A DNA stretch of 64,000 bases from Novosphingobium profundi (GCF_020524485.1 NZ_JAIVLF010000001.1:1-64000), one strand, 5' to 3'; shown: positions 43,444-53,413, numbered from the stretch's first letter. A program made the numbers and translations. The notes: generated by a model not told the origin, from the sequence alone.

Positions 43444-43564
43444 GGATTCAAGGGGTTATTGCCCCTTGACCCCGGAATGGGCGACCTCACCTTTCTCGGC
43501 CAATCAAGCGCGCGCGAGGCGAGCTGGACGGTTTGGGGAGCCCGAGGGCAATGGCCCTCGGATC
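43444..43564 (+). repeat. Dispersed two-palindrome repeat, copy C
   Basis: Left palindrome CAAGGGGT-TATT-GCCCCTTG (43449-43468; one arm base changed to T, giving a G:T pair), middle GGGCGACCTCACCTTTCTCG, right palindrome CCGAGGGC-AATG-GCCCTCGG (43542-43561). It is in the same orientation as copy A and lies just before the alpha/beta hydrolase gene. Confidence 0.9.
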
Positions 43565-43605
43565 TCTCCTTGCCCTTCTCGGTCCCAGCCCCCACCTTGC
43601 GCGCC

Positions 43606-44358
43606 ATGACCGAGATCCGCTTCCACGAAATGGCCGATGGCCGCCGCATCGCCCACCGCTTCGCGTCCGGACAGGGCCCCACGCTCGTCTTCCTGCCGGG
43701 CTACATGTCCGACATGTCGGGCAGTAAGGCGACCGCGTTGTTCGAAATGGCTGTCCACACCGGCCGCGCCTGCCTGCTCGTCGACTATTCGGGCTGCGGG
43801 GCGAGTGACGGCGATTTCGCCGAGGGCACGCTCAGCCGCTGGCGCGACGAGGTGGTGGCCGTGATCGAGGCCGCCGCGCTCGACAAGGTGGTGCTGATCG
43901 GCTCCTCGATGGGCGGCTGGCTCATGCTGATGGTGGCCGATGCCCTGCCCGACAAGGTCCACTCGATGATCGGCATTGCCGCCGCGCCCGACTTTACCGA
44001 CTGGGGCATTGCGCAGATGGACAAGGGCCTGCTCGCCGATGGTGAAACCATCTACGAAGACAACCCTTACGGCCCTGAACCCACGCCGACCCACCCTGCC
44101 TTCTGGGCCGACGGGCAGGCGAACCTCCAGCTTGAGGCACCGATCGAGTTCTACGGTCCGGTGCGCCTTCTCCACGGCCAGCGCGACGAGGACGTGCCTT
44201 TCGACCTCTCCTTGCGCCTGTGCGAAATGCTGCGTTCAGACGATGTGCAGGTGACTTTCATCAAGGACGGCGACCACCGCCTTTCGCGCGAGACCGATAT
44301 CGCGGTTCTCATGCGCACCGTGGCCGACCTGCTTCTGGCCCGTGACCCGGAAAGCTGA
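43606..44358 (+). CDS. Alpha/beta hydrolase
   Basis: This 250-aa hydrolase has the oxyanion region FLPGYMSDMSG, the nucleophile elbow GSSMGGW (Ser about residue 104), an acid in GQRDEDVPFD and the catalytic His in DGDHRLS. It resembles palmitoyl-protein thioesterase ABHD10-like and carboxylesterase-type enzymes; the substrate is unknown. The start at 43606 (MTEIRFHEMADG) excludes the upstream repeat copy C, which is also open in this frame. Confidence 0.87.
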   Translation: MTEIRFHEMADGRRIAHRFASGQGPTLVFLPGYMSDMSGSKATALFEMAVHTGRACLLVDYSGCGASDGDFAEGTLSRWRDEVVAVIEAAALDKVVLIGSSMGGWLMLMVADALPDKVHSMIGIAAAPDFTDWGIAQMDKGLLADGETIYEDNPYGPEPTPTHPAFWADGQANLQLEAPIEFYGPVRLLHGQRDEDVPFDLSLRLCEMLRSDDVQVTFIKDGDHRLSRETDIAVLMRTVADLLLARDPES

Positions 44359-44392
44359 TCGTCCGCACGGCCGACCGGAGACGTAACCCTCG

Positions 44393-45262
44393 ATGTCGAT
44401 TTCGCTGCTTCTGATGCCCCTTCTCGCCCAGGCGGCGGGGACCATCGGCTCGCCCTATGCCTCTTCGCTTCCGCTTGAGATCATCGAGAAGAAGAACGAC
44501 GAGGCGCGCAAACAGGCGCAGGAGCGGGCCTATGCCGGGCCCGCCGCGCCGGTCAGCCGCAAGGGCTGCATGGACCTTGTCCAGTCCGATCCGCAAGGCT
44601 CGGCCAATCTGGCGCAGGAGGCCCTGTATGAGGCGATGGGGCGCGAACGCGTGCGCGCCGGGCTGTGCCTGGGCGCGGCGCTCACCGTGCTGGAACGCTT
44701 CGACGAGGCGCGCGAGGCTTTCGTCACCGCGCGCGATGCGACCGAGGCCGAGGACCACGTCAGCCGCGCGCGGCTGGGCGACATGGCGGCGAATGCCGAA
44801 CTGGCACAGGGCAATGGCGCCAAGGCGCTGCTGCTGCTGGGCCCCGCACTCACCGAGGCCAAGGCGAGCGGCGATGACCGCGTGCTCGCCGAAGTCCAGA
44901 TCGACCGGGCGCGCGGGCTTGTCGCCGTCGATCAGGCCGAGCAGGCAGCCGATGCCCTCGCCGCCGCGCGCGTTGCCGATCCGGAGAACGCCCAGGCCTG
45001 GCTTCTTTCGGCGACGCTCGCGCGGCGCCAGGACCAGCTGATCGTCGCCTCGGGCCAGATCGAGACGGCGGCCAAACTGGCGCCGCGCGACCCCGCGGTT
45101 GGTCTGGAGGCGGGCGTGATCGCGATGCTTTCGGGCGATGCGGATGCCGCGCGGCGCAGCTGGCAGTCGGTGCTGGAGGTCGCCCCGCAGAGCCCGGAAG
45201 CCCAGACCGCCAAGACCTATCTTGCGCAGACGGCCCCCGATGACGGGCCAGAGCGCCCCTGA
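44393..45262 (+). CDS. Exported TPR-repeat protein
   Basis: This 289-aa protein has an N-terminal signal (MSISLLLMPLLAQAAG) and about four to five TPR-like helical pairs, for example ALTVLERFDEAREAFVTARD and DALAAARVADPENAQAWLLS. It should act as a periplasmic protein-protein scaffold. It lies 34 bases after the hydrolase gene on the same strand. Confidence 0.75.
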   Translation: MSISLLLMPLLAQAAGTIGSPYASSLPLEIIEKKNDEARKQAQERAYAGPAAPVSRKGCMDLVQSDPQGSANLAQEALYEAMGRERVRAGLCLGAALTVLERFDEAREAFVTARDATEAEDHVSRARLGDMAANAELAQGNGAKALLLLGPALTEAKASGDDRVLAEVQIDRARGLVAVDQAEQAADALAAARVADPENAQAWLLSATLARRQDQLIVASGQIETAAKLAPRDPAVGLEAGVIAMLSGDADAARRSWQSVLEVAPQSPEAQTAKTYLAQTAPDDGPERP

Positions 45263-45284
45263 GACCCCAGATTCACGGATAACG

Positions 45285-46271
45285 ATGCCCATGGTACCCC
45301 TTTCGGTTCTCGACCTCGTCACCGTTCGCGAAGGCGACAGCGTGGCCCGCTCGCTCGACATTACCGTCGACACCGCCAAGGCCGCCGAGGCCAACGGCTT
45401 CAAGCGCTACTGGGTGGCCGAGCACCACGGCATGGCGGGGATCGCGGGCGGCGCGACTTCGGTCGTGCTCGCGCACATCGGCAACGCGACCAGCACGATC
45501 CGTATCGGCGCGGGCGGGATCATGCTGCCCAATCACACGCCCTATGTCATCGCCGAGCAGTTCGGCACGCTTTCGGCGATGTTCCCGGGCCGCGTGGACC
45601 TGGGGCTGGGCCGTGCGGCGGGCGCGGACGGACGGCTGGCGAACGCCTTGCGCAAGGACATCGTGAGCGCGTCGGAACGCTTTCCCCAGGACGTCGTCGA
45701 ACTGCGCGCGCGCTTTGCCGGACAGGCCGTGGGCGGGGTGGAATCTCCGCAGGCGAGCGGGGCGGACGCGGAAATGTGGATCCTGGGCTCCAGCCTCTTC
45801 GGCGCGCAGCTGGCCGCCATGCTGGGTCTCCCCTATGCCTTCGCCTCGCACTTCGCGCTCACGCATCTGGACGAAGCCGCGCGCATCTACCGCGAGCGCT
45901 TCGAGCCCTCCGAATTTTGCGAGAAGCCCTATTTCATGGCCGCGATCAACACGATGGCCGCCGAGACCGAGGAGGAGGCCTGGTACCTCTCCTCCTCCAC
46001 CGACCAGAGCTTCGTGGCGCTGCGCACGGGCAATCCCGGCAAGCTGCAGCCGCCGCTCCCCAACTACCGCGAAGGGCTGCCAGGGCCTGCGCGCGCGATG
46101 CTGGAGCAAATGCGCGGGGTCGCCGCCGTGGGCACGCCCGACCAGGTGCGTGCGGGGCTGGAGGCCTTCGTCGCACGCACGCAGGCCGACGAGCTGATCC
46201 TGAGCGCCTCGACCTTCGATCCCGCTGCGCAGATCCGCTCGCTCGAACTGATCGCCGGGGCGCTCGACTGA
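45285..46271 (+). CDS. LLM-class flavin-dependent oxidoreductase (MsnO8 group)
   Basis: This 328-aa TIM-barrel luciferase-like enzyme opens VPLSVLDLVTVREGDSVARS, carries AEHHGMAGIAG and IRIGAGGIMLPNH (flavin binding) and AEQFGTLSAMFPGRVDLGLG, as in MsnO8/YhbW-type monooxygenases. It oxidises unknown substrates with reduced FMN. Start at 45285 (MPM) or 45291. It follows the TPR gene by 22 bases. Confidence 0.9.
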   Translation: MPMVPLSVLDLVTVREGDSVARSLDITVDTAKAAEANGFKRYWVAEHHGMAGIAGGATSVVLAHIGNATSTIRIGAGGIMLPNHTPYVIAEQFGTLSAMFPGRVDLGLGRAAGADGRLANALRKDIVSASERFPQDVVELRARFAGQAVGGVESPQASGADAEMWILGSSLFGAQLAAMLGLPYAFASHFALTHLDEAARIYRERFEPSEFCEKPYFMAAINTMAAETEEEAWYLSSSTDQSFVALRTGNPGKLQPPLPNYREGLPGPARAMLEQMRGVAAVGTPDQVRAGLEAFVARTQADELILSASTFDPAAQIRSLELIAGALD

Positions 46272-46364
46272 GCCGCGAGGGCGGGGCCGGTACAAGACCA
46301 TGTGCGCGCAGGGGTATTGCCAGCGCCGCCGCAAGCGGCCAGACATGCCCGTCCAGGAGGGGAC

Positions 46365-47591
46365 ATGAACCAGTCTGATGTTGTTATCGTGGGCGCCGGA
46401 CACGGCGGCGCCCAATGTGCGCTGGCCTTGCGCCAGAACGGTTTCGAAGGCTCGATCACGGTGATCGGGCGCGAGCCGGAGTACCCCTACGAGCGTCCGC
46501 CGCTCTCCAAGGAGTACTTCGCGCGCGAGAAGACCTTCGACCGGCTCTATATCCGTCCGCCCACGTTCTGGGCCGAAAAGGACGTGACCTTCCGCCTCGG
46601 GTGCGAGGTCATCAAGGTTGATCCCAAGGCGCATACCTTGAAGCTCTCGGACGGCGAGACCTTCGAATATGGCAAGCTGGTCTGGGCCACCGGCGGCGAT
46701 CCGCGCCGCCTGTCGTGCTCGGGCGCGGAGCTGGCGGGCGTCCATGCGGTGCGCACGCGCGCCGACTGCGACACGCTGATGGCCGAGGTCGATGCGGGCA
46801 TCCGCAAGGTGGTGGTGATCGGCGGGGGCTACATCGGCCTGGAAGCCGCCGCCGTGCTGGCCAAGCTGGGCCTGGAGGTCACGCTCCTCGAAGCATTGCC
46901 GCGCGTCCTTGCGCGCGTGGCGGGCGAAGAGCTTTCGGCCTTCTATGAGAAAGAGCACCGCGATCACGGGGTGGACCTGCGCACGGGCGTTGCGGTCGAA
47001 TGCCTTGAAGGCGACGGCAAGAAGGTCACCGGCGTCAAGCTCGCCGATGGTTCGGTCCTGCCCGCCGAGGCCGTGATCGTGGGCATCGGTATCGTGCCCG
47101 CCGTGGGCCCGCTGATCGCGGCGGGCGCCGCGGGGGCCAATGGCGTCGATGTGGATGAATACTGCCGCACTTCGCTCCCCGACATCTACGCCATTGGCGA
47201 TTGCGCGGCCTTTGCCTGCGGGTTTGCCGGCGGCGATGTCATGCGCGTGGAATCGGTGCAGAACGCCAACGACATGGCGACCTGCGTCGCCAAGGCGCTG
47301 TGCGGTGACAAGCAGCCCTACAAGGCCTTCCCGTGGTTCTGGTCGAACCAGTATGACCTGAAGCTCCAGACCGCGGGCATCAACAAGGACTTCGACACCA
47401 CCGTGGTGCGCGGAGATCCGGATGGGCGCAAGTTCTCGGTCGTATATCTGCGCGGTGGGCGCGTCGCCGCGATCGACAGCGTCAACATGGTCAAGGACTA
47501 CGTCCAGGGACGCAAGCTGGTCGAAGCGGGCGCGAAGGTCGATGTCGAGCAGCTCGCCGACCCGGAGGTTCCTTTGAAGTCGCTGCTGTGA
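46365..47591 (+). CDS. Ferredoxin reductase-type FAD/NAD oxidoreductase
   Basis: This 408-aa flavoprotein has two dinucleotide folds: [17 protein letters not shown] for FAD at the start and [20 protein letters not shown] for NAD(P)H near residue 150. It has [13 protein letters not shown] and [11 protein letters not shown], as in the reductases of bacterial P450 and ring-hydroxylating systems (ThcD/RedA/PuR). AGGAGGGG precedes the ATG. No ferredoxin or P450 gene is adjacent. Confidence 0.92.
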   Translation: MNQSDVVIVGAGHGGAQCALALRQNGFEGSITVIGREPEYPYERPPLSKEYFAREKTFDRLYIRPPTFWAEKDVTFRLGCEVIKVDPKAHTLKLSDGETFEYGKLVWATGGDPRRLSCSGAELAGVHAVRTRADCDTLMAEVDAGIRKVVVIGGGYIGLEAAAVLAKLGLEVTLLEALPRVLARVAGEELSAFYEKEHRDHGVDLRTGVAVECLEGDGKKVTGVKLADGSVLPAEAVIVGIGIVPAVGPLIAAGAAGANGVDVDEYCRTSLPDIYAIGDCAAFACGFAGGDVMRVESVQNANDMATCVAKALCGDKQPYKAFPWFWSNQYDLKLQTAGINKDFDTTVVRGDPDGRKFSVVYLRGGRVAAIDSVNMVKDYVQGRKLVEAGAKVDVEQLADPEVPLKSLL

Positions 47592-47647
47592 AGCGATAGG
47601 TCCTGTATCGCACCTGCGGACTGGACCTGTGCAAAAATGTCGTTAAG

Positions 47648-47680
47648 GCCCGCCCTTTCGTAATTTTCGAAGGGGCGGGC
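47648..47680. terminator. Strong hairpin between ferredoxin reductase and MHS transporter genes
   Basis: GCCCGCCC-T-TTCG pairs with CGAA-G-GGGCGGGC around a 7-nt AT-rich loop. There is no T-run behind it, so it is either a Rho-assisted end of the reductase gene or an RNA-stability element. Confidence 0.5.
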
Positions 47681-47719
47681 GTCGACGCGCGCACGCACCC
47701 GTGCAAGGGGTGAAGCGGT

Positions 47720-49036
47720 ATGAACGCGCGGACGGACGCGGAAAGCAGGCAGGTGCGCGGGCTCGAGCCTTATCGGCGCAACGCACGGGTGCTGGGCGCG
47801 AGCCTCGTTGGCACCGCGGTCGAGTTCTACGACTTCTACATCTACGCCACGGCCACCGCGCTCGTCTTCGGGCCGCTGTTCTTTCCCGCCGATTCGGCCT
47901 CCGCGCAGCAGCTAGCGGCCTATGCCAGCTTTGCCATCGCGTTCCTGGCCCGGCCCATCGGCGCCACCTTCTTCGGCCATTTTGGTGACCGCGTGGGGCG
48001 CAAGTCCACGCTGGTTGCCTCGCTCATGCTGATGGGCGGCGCGACGGTCGCGATCGGCTTCCTACCCACTTACGAGAGCATCGGCTGGTACGCGCCGCTC
48101 CTGCTGTGCGTCCTGCGCTTCGGGCAGGGGCTGGGGCTGGGCGGCGAATGGGGCGGCGCGGCGCTGCTTGCAGTGGAGAGCGCGCCGCCGGGCTGGCGCG
48201 CGCGCTTTGGCATGTTCCCGCAGCTGGGGGCGCCGCTGGGGTTCCTTGCGGCGAACGGCCTCTTCCTGATCCTGTCCGGCCTGCTGAGCGAAGCGCAGTT
48301 CGTGGCCTGGGGCTGGCGCCTGCCGTTCCTCTTGAGCTCGGTCCTTGTCGGGCTGGGCCTGTGGATTCGCTTCAAGCTTTCCGACAGCCACGCGCTCGAC
48401 GCCACGGGGCACATTGCGCCGCCCAAGGCCATTCCCCTGTTCGAGCTGTTCAAGGGCCACCTGCGCCAGACAGTTGCGGGCACCTTCGCGGTCGTCGCCT
48501 GCTTTGCCATCTACTACCTCACCACCGCCTTTGCGCTGGGCTATGGCACGGGCGAACTGGGCTATGACCGGCAGGATTTCCTGGGCGTCCAGCTCTTCGC
48601 GATCCTGTTCATGGCGCTGGGCATCGTGGTCGCTGGCTACGCCGCGGATCGCTGGTCCTCGCGCTCTGTACTTCTGGCAGGTTCGCTCTGCGCGATTGGC
48701 GTCGGGATCGTGATGGGTCCGATGCTGGGCGCAGGCTCGCTTGCCGTGATCGCGCTGTTTCTGGCGATGGGCCTGTTCACCATGGGCCTTGTCTATGGAC
48801 CGCTGGCCGCGCTTCTGCCGCAGCTGTTCCCGGCGCGGGTGCGCTACACCGGCTCCTCGATCGCCTTTAATGTCGGCGGGATCCTCGGCGGCGGTTTTGC
48901 CCCGGCCGTGGCGCAGGGGCTGGTCGACCAGGGCGGACTGGTCTTTGTCGGCCTCTATATCTCCGGCGCGGCTGTACTCACACTGGTTGGACTGCTCAGC
49001 CTCTCGCGCAATACGGAGAGAGACTTTACGGTTTAG
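47720..49036 (+). CDS. MHS-family (metabolite:proton symporter) MFS transporter
   Basis: This 438-aa, 12-helix protein has the MHS signatures VGTAVEFYDFYIYATATAL, FGHFGDRVGRKSTL in loop 2-3, and LRFGQGLGLGGEWGGAALLA. The family imports dicarboxylates, osmolytes or aromatic acids such as shikimate. The substrate cannot be read from sequence. Confidence 0.9.
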   Translation: MNARTDAESRQVRGLEPYRRNARVLGASLVGTAVEFYDFYIYATATALVFGPLFFPADSASAQQLAAYASFAIAFLARPIGATFFGHFGDRVGRKSTLVASLMLMGGATVAIGFLPTYESIGWYAPLLLCVLRFGQGLGLGGEWGGAALLAVESAPPGWRARFGMFPQLGAPLGFLAANGLFLILSGLLSEAQFVAWGWRLPFLLSSVLVGLGLWIRFKLSDSHALDATGHIAPPKAIPLFELFKGHLRQTVAGTFAVVACFAIYYLTTAFALGYGTGELGYDRQDFLGVQLFAILFMALGIVVAGYAADRWSSRSVLLAGSLCAIGVGIVMGPMLGAGSLAVIALFLAMGLFTMGLVYGPLAALLPQLFPARVRYTGSSIAFNVGGILGGGFAPAVAQGLVDQGGLVFVGLYISGAAVLTLVGLLSLSRNTERDFTV

Positions 49037-49165
49037 AATTGTGTACATGTTGAGCATTGTATTATAATTTTATCGTTTCGGATTTGAGGCGATTTTATTA
49101 TTCCATGTGGTGAATATTTGAGTAGATATACTTTCCCTGAGGATGTTGTGTTTTTAGGGGGAAGG
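49037..49165. other. AT-rich intergenic patch before the FkbM gene
   Basis: This stretch is strongly AT-rich (for example TATTATAATTTTATCG and ATTTTATTATTCC) against a GC-rich background. TATTATAAT contains a perfect -10-like TATAAT. No gene of its own is supported. It may be a promoter region that came with the following gene. Confidence 0.6.
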
Positions 49166-49169
49166 TGTT

Positions 49170-49994
49170 GTGAGGCGAATTCTACTTTCGAAAGCCGCGT
49201 CGGTGGTCCGTACGCTCGGATCACGCGAGGCGCTGCAGAGAATGGCCTTCAACGCGATCCGCCTGCATCGCCCGGAAGTGCGCGACCTGGTGGCCAGTGC
49301 GGACCTGCAGTTCCTGGCCTATTGCATGGCGCGGCGTGAACGCTCGAAATCGCAGATCATGCAGGACCTGTGGGTCTGCTATGAACTGGGCGAGAAGCGG
49401 GAGGGCTTCTTCGTCGAGTTCGGGGCGACCAACGGGTTGAAGAACTCGAACACCTGGCTGCTGGAACATGAGCTGGGCTGGTCGGGCATTCTCGCCGAGC
49501 CCAATCCCATCTGGCAGGGGGATCTTGCCGCCAATCGCGCCGCCCGAATCGAGCACCGCTGCGTGTCCTCGCGCTCGGGCGAGAGGGTCGCCTTCCTCAC
49601 CACCGACGAAGACGATCCCGAATTGAGCGGCATTGCTGCTTTCTCCGATGGCGATCACTTTGCGGATCGGCGCCGCAGGGCCGCGCAGATCGAAGTGGAG
49701 ACGCTCTCGCTCGACGACCTGCTCGAGACCTATGAGGCGCCGCCTGTCATCGACTACATGTCGGTCGACACCGAGGGCAGCGAGCTCGATATCCTTTCCG
49801 CCTACAGCTTTCGCCACCGTTTCCGGTTGATCTCGGTGGAGACCAATCCGAAGAACGAGGCGGCGATCGACGCGCTGCTTGCGGCCCAGGGCTACATGCG
49901 CGTGTTTCGCCAGTTTTCGCAGTGGGACGGCTGGTACGTCGCGGCCGAAGGCAGGAGCGGTGATCGCGGCGAGGTCGCCGCGCCCGAAGCCTGA
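49170..49994 (+). CDS. FkbM-family SAM-dependent methyltransferase
   Basis: This 274-aa protein has the FkbM core after residue 70: FVEFGATNGLKNSNTWLLEH, then AEPNPIWQGDL and VIDYMSVDTEGSELDILSAY, closing RLISVETNPKNEA. The family O-methylates sugars or small molecules. GTG 49170 has GGGGAAGG upstream. The AT-rich upstream DNA suggests acquisition by transfer. Confidence 0.87.
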   Translation: MRRILLSKAASVVRTLGSREALQRMAFNAIRLHRPEVRDLVASADLQFLAYCMARRERSKSQIMQDLWVCYELGEKREGFFVEFGATNGLKNSNTWLLEHELGWSGILAEPNPIWQGDLAANRAARIEHRCVSSRSGERVAFLTTDEDDPELSGIAAFSDGDHFADRRRRAAQIEVETLSLDDLLETYEAPPVIDYMSVDTEGSELDILSAYSFRHRFRLISVETNPKNEAAIDALLAAQGYMRVFRQFSQWDGWYVAAEGRSGDRGEVAAPEA

Positions 49995-50003
49995 GCGCAG
50001 CGG

Positions 50004-51071
50004 TCACGCGGTGAGGCGGTGGAATGCCCAGTCGGCGGCTTCGGCCACCACCTCATCGGCGTCCGAGCGCAGCGCTTCGACCTGTGGGAGCAGGGCACTC
50101 CAGCCGCTGTTGCCCGCCGCATAGAGGCAGTTGCGCACGAACCGGTTGCGCCCCACGCGCTTGATCGGGGAGCCTGAGAACAGCTTGCGAAAGCCCGCAT
50201 CGTCGAGCGTGAGCAGATCGGCAAGGTCGGGCGCGGTCAGCTCCGCGCGCGGCAGGAAGGGCTTCATCGTTTGGGCTGTCTGGGCAAACTTGTTCCAGGG
50301 GCACACCGCCAGGCAATCGTCGCAGCCATAGATGCGGTTGCCCAGCCCTGCGCGCAGATCCTCGGGCACCGGGCCCTTGTGCTCGATGGTGAGGTAACTG
50401 ATGCAGCGCCGCGCATCGAGCTGGTAGGGCGCGGGGAAGGCGTCGGTCGGGCAGGCGTCCTGGCAGGCGCGGCACGAGCCGCAGGCATCGCGCGCGGGCC
50501 TTGAAAGCGGAAGCGCAAGCGTGGTGTAGATCTCGCCCAGGAACAGCCAGGAGCCGTGCTCACGGCTGACGAGGTTGGTGTGCTTGCCCTGCCAGCCAAG
50601 TCCGGCGGCCGCGCCCAAGGGCTTTTCCATGACGGGCGCGGTGTCGGTGAAGACCTTGACGCCCGCTTCGCCAAGGCCGCGCGTGTCCGCTTCGGCGACA
50701 AGCCAGCGGGCCAGGTGCTTGAGCGCCTTCTTGACCGTGTCATGGTAGTCCGCGCCTTGCGCATAGACCGAGATGCGCGCGCGCTCGGGGTCGTCCGCCA
50801 GCGCCAGCGGGTCGTGCGCGGGGGCGTAGCTCATGCCAAGGGCAATGACGCGTTGCGCCTCGTTCCAGAGGCCCTGTGGCGAGCGGCGGTGATGCGCGCG
50901 CTCGGCCATCCAGCCCATCGTGCCGTGCATGTCGGCCTCCAGCCAGGCTTCGAGCCGCGCGGCGCGTTCGGGGTCTTCCTCGGCATCGGCAATGCCGAAG
51001 GCGCAAAAGCCCAGCGAACGCGCTTCCTTTTCAAGGTCTTCTCGAAGGGCACTTAGGACGGTCTTAACCAA
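50004..51071 (-). CDS. queG: Epoxyqueuosine reductase
   Basis: This 355-aa cobalamin/4Fe-4S enzyme has [20 protein letters not shown] and [13 protein letters not shown] (two [4Fe-4S] sites), [15 protein letters not shown], and a C-terminal HEAT-like helical segment. It performs the last step of queuosine synthesis in tRNA. The start is set at TTG 51071 (GGAG 5 bases upstream; [20 protein letters not shown] fits the family). GTGs at 51095 and 51113 would lengthen it. Confidence 0.93.
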   Translation of the reverse strand: MVKTVLSALREDLEKEARSLGFCAFGIADAEEDPERAARLEAWLEADMHGTMGWMAERAHHRRSPQGLWNEAQRVIALGMSYAPAHDPLALADDPERARISVYAQGADYHDTVKKALKHLARWLVAEADTRGLGEAGVKVFTDTAPVMEKPLGAAAGLGWQGKHTNLVSREHGSWLFLGEIYTTLALPLSRPARDACGSCRACQDACPTDAFPAPYQLDARRCISYLTIEHKGPVPEDLRAGLGNRIYGCDDCLAVCPWNKFAQTAQTMKPFLPRAELTAPDLADLLTLDDAGFRKLFSGSPIKRVGRNRFVRNCLYAAGNSGWSALLPQVEALRSDADEVVAEAADWAFHRLTA

Positions 51072-51158
51072 GACGGCTCCATGGACGGGGTTCACACGCC
51101 GCAGCGCGCGCACGAAGATAACGGGGTCGATATGGAGTGTGCACTAGGAGATAGGCCC

Positions 51159-52160
51159 ATGACGGGCAATGCGCCATTGCGGGAGAGTGCGGCTGAGGGG
51201 CCCGCCTCCACGGACGGTGCGCGTCCTCTGGCGATCGAGGCGCGCGGGCTGATCAAGAGCTTCGATGGCACGCGCGCGGTCGACGGGGTCGACCTTTCCG
51301 TGCCCGAAGGCGCGGTCTACGGCATTCTCGGGCCCAACGGCGCGGGCAAGACCACGACCTTGCGCATGGTGCTGGGCATTATCGATCCCGACGCGGGCGT
51401 GCGCCGGATTCTGGGCCACGACCGGCCGCACGAGGTGGCGCACGCCATCGGCTATCTGCCCGAAGAGCGCGGGCTCTACCCCGCGATGAAGGCGGTGGAG
51501 GCCATCGCCTTCCTGGGCGCGCTGCGCGGCTTGCCGCTCAAGGAGGGGCGCCGGCGCGGGCGCGAACTGCTTGAACGTCATGGTCTTGGGCACGCGGCCG
51601 ACCGCCAGATCCGCCAGCTTTCCAAGGGCATGGCGCAGCAGGTTCAGATCCTGGGCACGCTTGTCCATCGCCCCCGCCTGGTCATTTTCGATGAGCCCTT
51701 CTCCGGTCTCGACGCGCTCAACCAGGGGCGGCTCGAGGCGATGATGCGCGATCTTGCCGCGGAAGGGACGACCGTCATCTTCTCTACCCACGTCATCGCC
51801 CATGCCGAGCGTCTGTGCGATGAGGTTGCGATCATTGCCGGGGGCAAGGTGCCCTTCGCGGGCTCGGTCGACGTCGCGCGCGACCGTATCCCGGCGCAGG
51901 TCCGCCTGGAGACACGGGCGCGCGAGGGCGCCTGGCGCGCCGCGCTTCCCCAAGACGCCCGGCGCGAGGGGCGTTTCTGGTATTTCCCGCTGCCCGAAAG
52001 CGGCATTGAACCCCTGCTGCGCGCGCTGATCGAAGGCGAGGCGGGCATCCTCTCGCTCTCGATCGAGCGGGCGGGGCTGCACGATGCCTTCGTTGCCATC
52101 GCCGGCGAGGCGGCGGCGCGCGCGATGGGGCAGGATGCGGCCTCGGAGAACGATACGTGA
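51159..52160 (+). CDS. ABC transporter ATP-binding protein (NatA-like)
   Basis: This 333-aa ATPase has Walker A GPNGAGKT, the Q-loop in GYLPEERGLYP, signature LSKGMAQQ, Walker B LVIFDEPFSGLD and H-loop STHVIAHAE, plus a C-terminal extension. It drives the ABC-2 permease encoded next, as in NatAB sodium or drug exporters. The start at 51159 (MTGNAPLRES) has TAGGAG upstream. It overlaps the permease GTG. Confidence 0.92.
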   Translation: MTGNAPLRESAAEGPASTDGARPLAIEARGLIKSFDGTRAVDGVDLSVPEGAVYGILGPNGAGKTTTLRMVLGIIDPDAGVRRILGHDRPHEVAHAIGYLPEERGLYPAMKAVEAIAFLGALRGLPLKEGRRRGRELLERHGLGHAADRQIRQLSKGMAQQVQILGTLVHRPRLVIFDEPFSGLDALNQGRLEAMMRDLAAEGTTVIFSTHVIAHAERLCDEVAIIAGGKVPFAGSVDVARDRIPAQVRLETRAREGAWRAALPQDARREGRFWYFPLPESGIEPLLRALIEGEAGILSLSIERAGLHDAFVAIAGEAAARAMGQDAASENDT

Positions 52161-53413
52161 GCGATATGCCGGAAATGGGCCACTCGGGCCGCCTGTCCAC
52201 GCTGTCGGCGGCCTGGGTGATCGCCCGGCGCGATTTCGTGGCGATCCTGTTCAGCCGCGCCTTCTTCTTCTTCCTCCTGGGGCCACTGTTCCCGGTTCTC
52301 GTCGGGATCCTGGCGGGCTCGGTCGGCCAGCGCGTCCAGCAGACCGCGCAGAGCCCCGAGATCGGCCTCGTCATGGCCGAGACCGAGGCGCGCCGCCTCC
52401 TCGCCGCGCGCGAGGTTCTGGCCGCGCGGCTGGGCGATGCGGTTCCGCGCATGACCCTGGTGCACGCCTTGGCCGAGGGGGAGGACTATGAACCGCGCAG
52501 CGCGTTGGAAGGCCGCGCGGCCAATATTGCCGCGATCCTCTCCGGGACCGCCGAGGCGCCGCAACTGACCGGCCCGCGCACGCGGATCGAGAGCTGGCGC
52601 GGCCCGGTCGCGATGGTCGCCGCGCAGGCGCAGGCAGGTGAACTTGCGCCCTGGCCCGAGGTTCGGCTCGAAACCACCACGTCGAGCAGCGCGACCGAGC
52701 GGCGCGGGCGCCTCACCACCGCGCAAGGCGCACAGACGCTGCTGTTCCTTCTGACGATGATGCTGGCGGGCATGGTTCTCTCCAACCTTGTCGAGGAAAA
52801 GGGCAACAAGATCATCGAGGTGCTGGCCGCCGCCATTCCCATGGAGGCGGTCTTCATGGGCAAGTTGTTTGCCATGCTTGGCGTTTCGCTGGTCGGTATC
52901 GCGACCTGGGGCGCGAGTGTGGGCGCGGTGCTGCTGGCGGGCAGTTCGGTGCTGCCCACGCTCACCACGCCGGCGGTCGGCTGGCCGATGCTCGTCATCC
53001 TGGGCGTGGTCTACTTCGCCACGGCCTACCTGCTGCTGGGCTCGGTGTTTCTGGCCGTAGGTTCGCTGGCGACGACCGTGCGCGAGGTGCAGACGCTCTC
53101 GATGCCGGTGACGATGGTGCAGCTGCTGGTCTTCTTCCTCGCCAGCTACGCGATGACGCAGCCGGGCACGGCCATCGAGTACGTTGCGCTTGTCTTCCCC
53201 TTCAGCGCGCCCTTTGCGATGCTCGCCCGCGCGGCGCAGGACCCGGCGCTTCTGCCCCATGTTCCCGCGGTCCTGGCGCAGTGCGCCTGGGTGCTGCTGC
53301 TCGTACGGCTGGGCTCGGCGCTGTTCCGCAAGCGGGTGATGAAGTCGGGCCCTGCGCGGGTAAAGAAGGCGCGTCGCTCGCTGTTCAGGCGCAAGGCAGG
53401 CGCGAAGGTGTAG
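52157..53413 (+). CDS. ABC-2 type permease (NatB-like)
   Basis: This 418-aa protein has one N-terminal helix (about residues 34-52), a large periplasmic domain to about 190, then five to six helices. It contains NLVEEKGNKIIEVLAAAIPM, the ABC-2 signature before helix 3. GTG start overlaps the ATPase stop (GTGA). With the ATPase it probably forms an exporter for sodium ions or small molecules. Confidence 0.88.
   Translation: MSDMPEMGHSGRLSTLSAAWVIARRDFVAILFSRAFFFFLLGPLFPVLVGILAGSVGQRVQQTAQSPEIGLVMAETEARRLLAAREVLAARLGDAVPRMTLVHALAEGEDYEPRSALEGRAANIAAILSGTAEAPQLTGPRTRIESWRGPVAMVAAQAQAGELAPWPEVRLETTTSSSATERRGRLTTAQGAQTLLFLLTMMLAGMVLSNLVEEKGNKIIEVLAAAIPMEAVFMGKLFAMLGVSLVGIATWGASVGAVLLAGSSVLPTLTTPAVGWPMLVILGVVYFATAYLLLGSVFLAVGSLATTVREVQTLSMPVTMVQLLVFFLASYAMTQPGTAIEYVALVFPFSAPFAMLARAAQDPALLPHVPAVLAQCAWVLLLVRLGSALFRKRVMKSGPARVKKARRSLFRRKAGAKV

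Noticed and set aside
45273..46967. 564-codon minus-strand open frame
   Set aside because: It spans two complete plus-strand genes (luciferase-like and ferredoxin reductase) and has no motif of its own.
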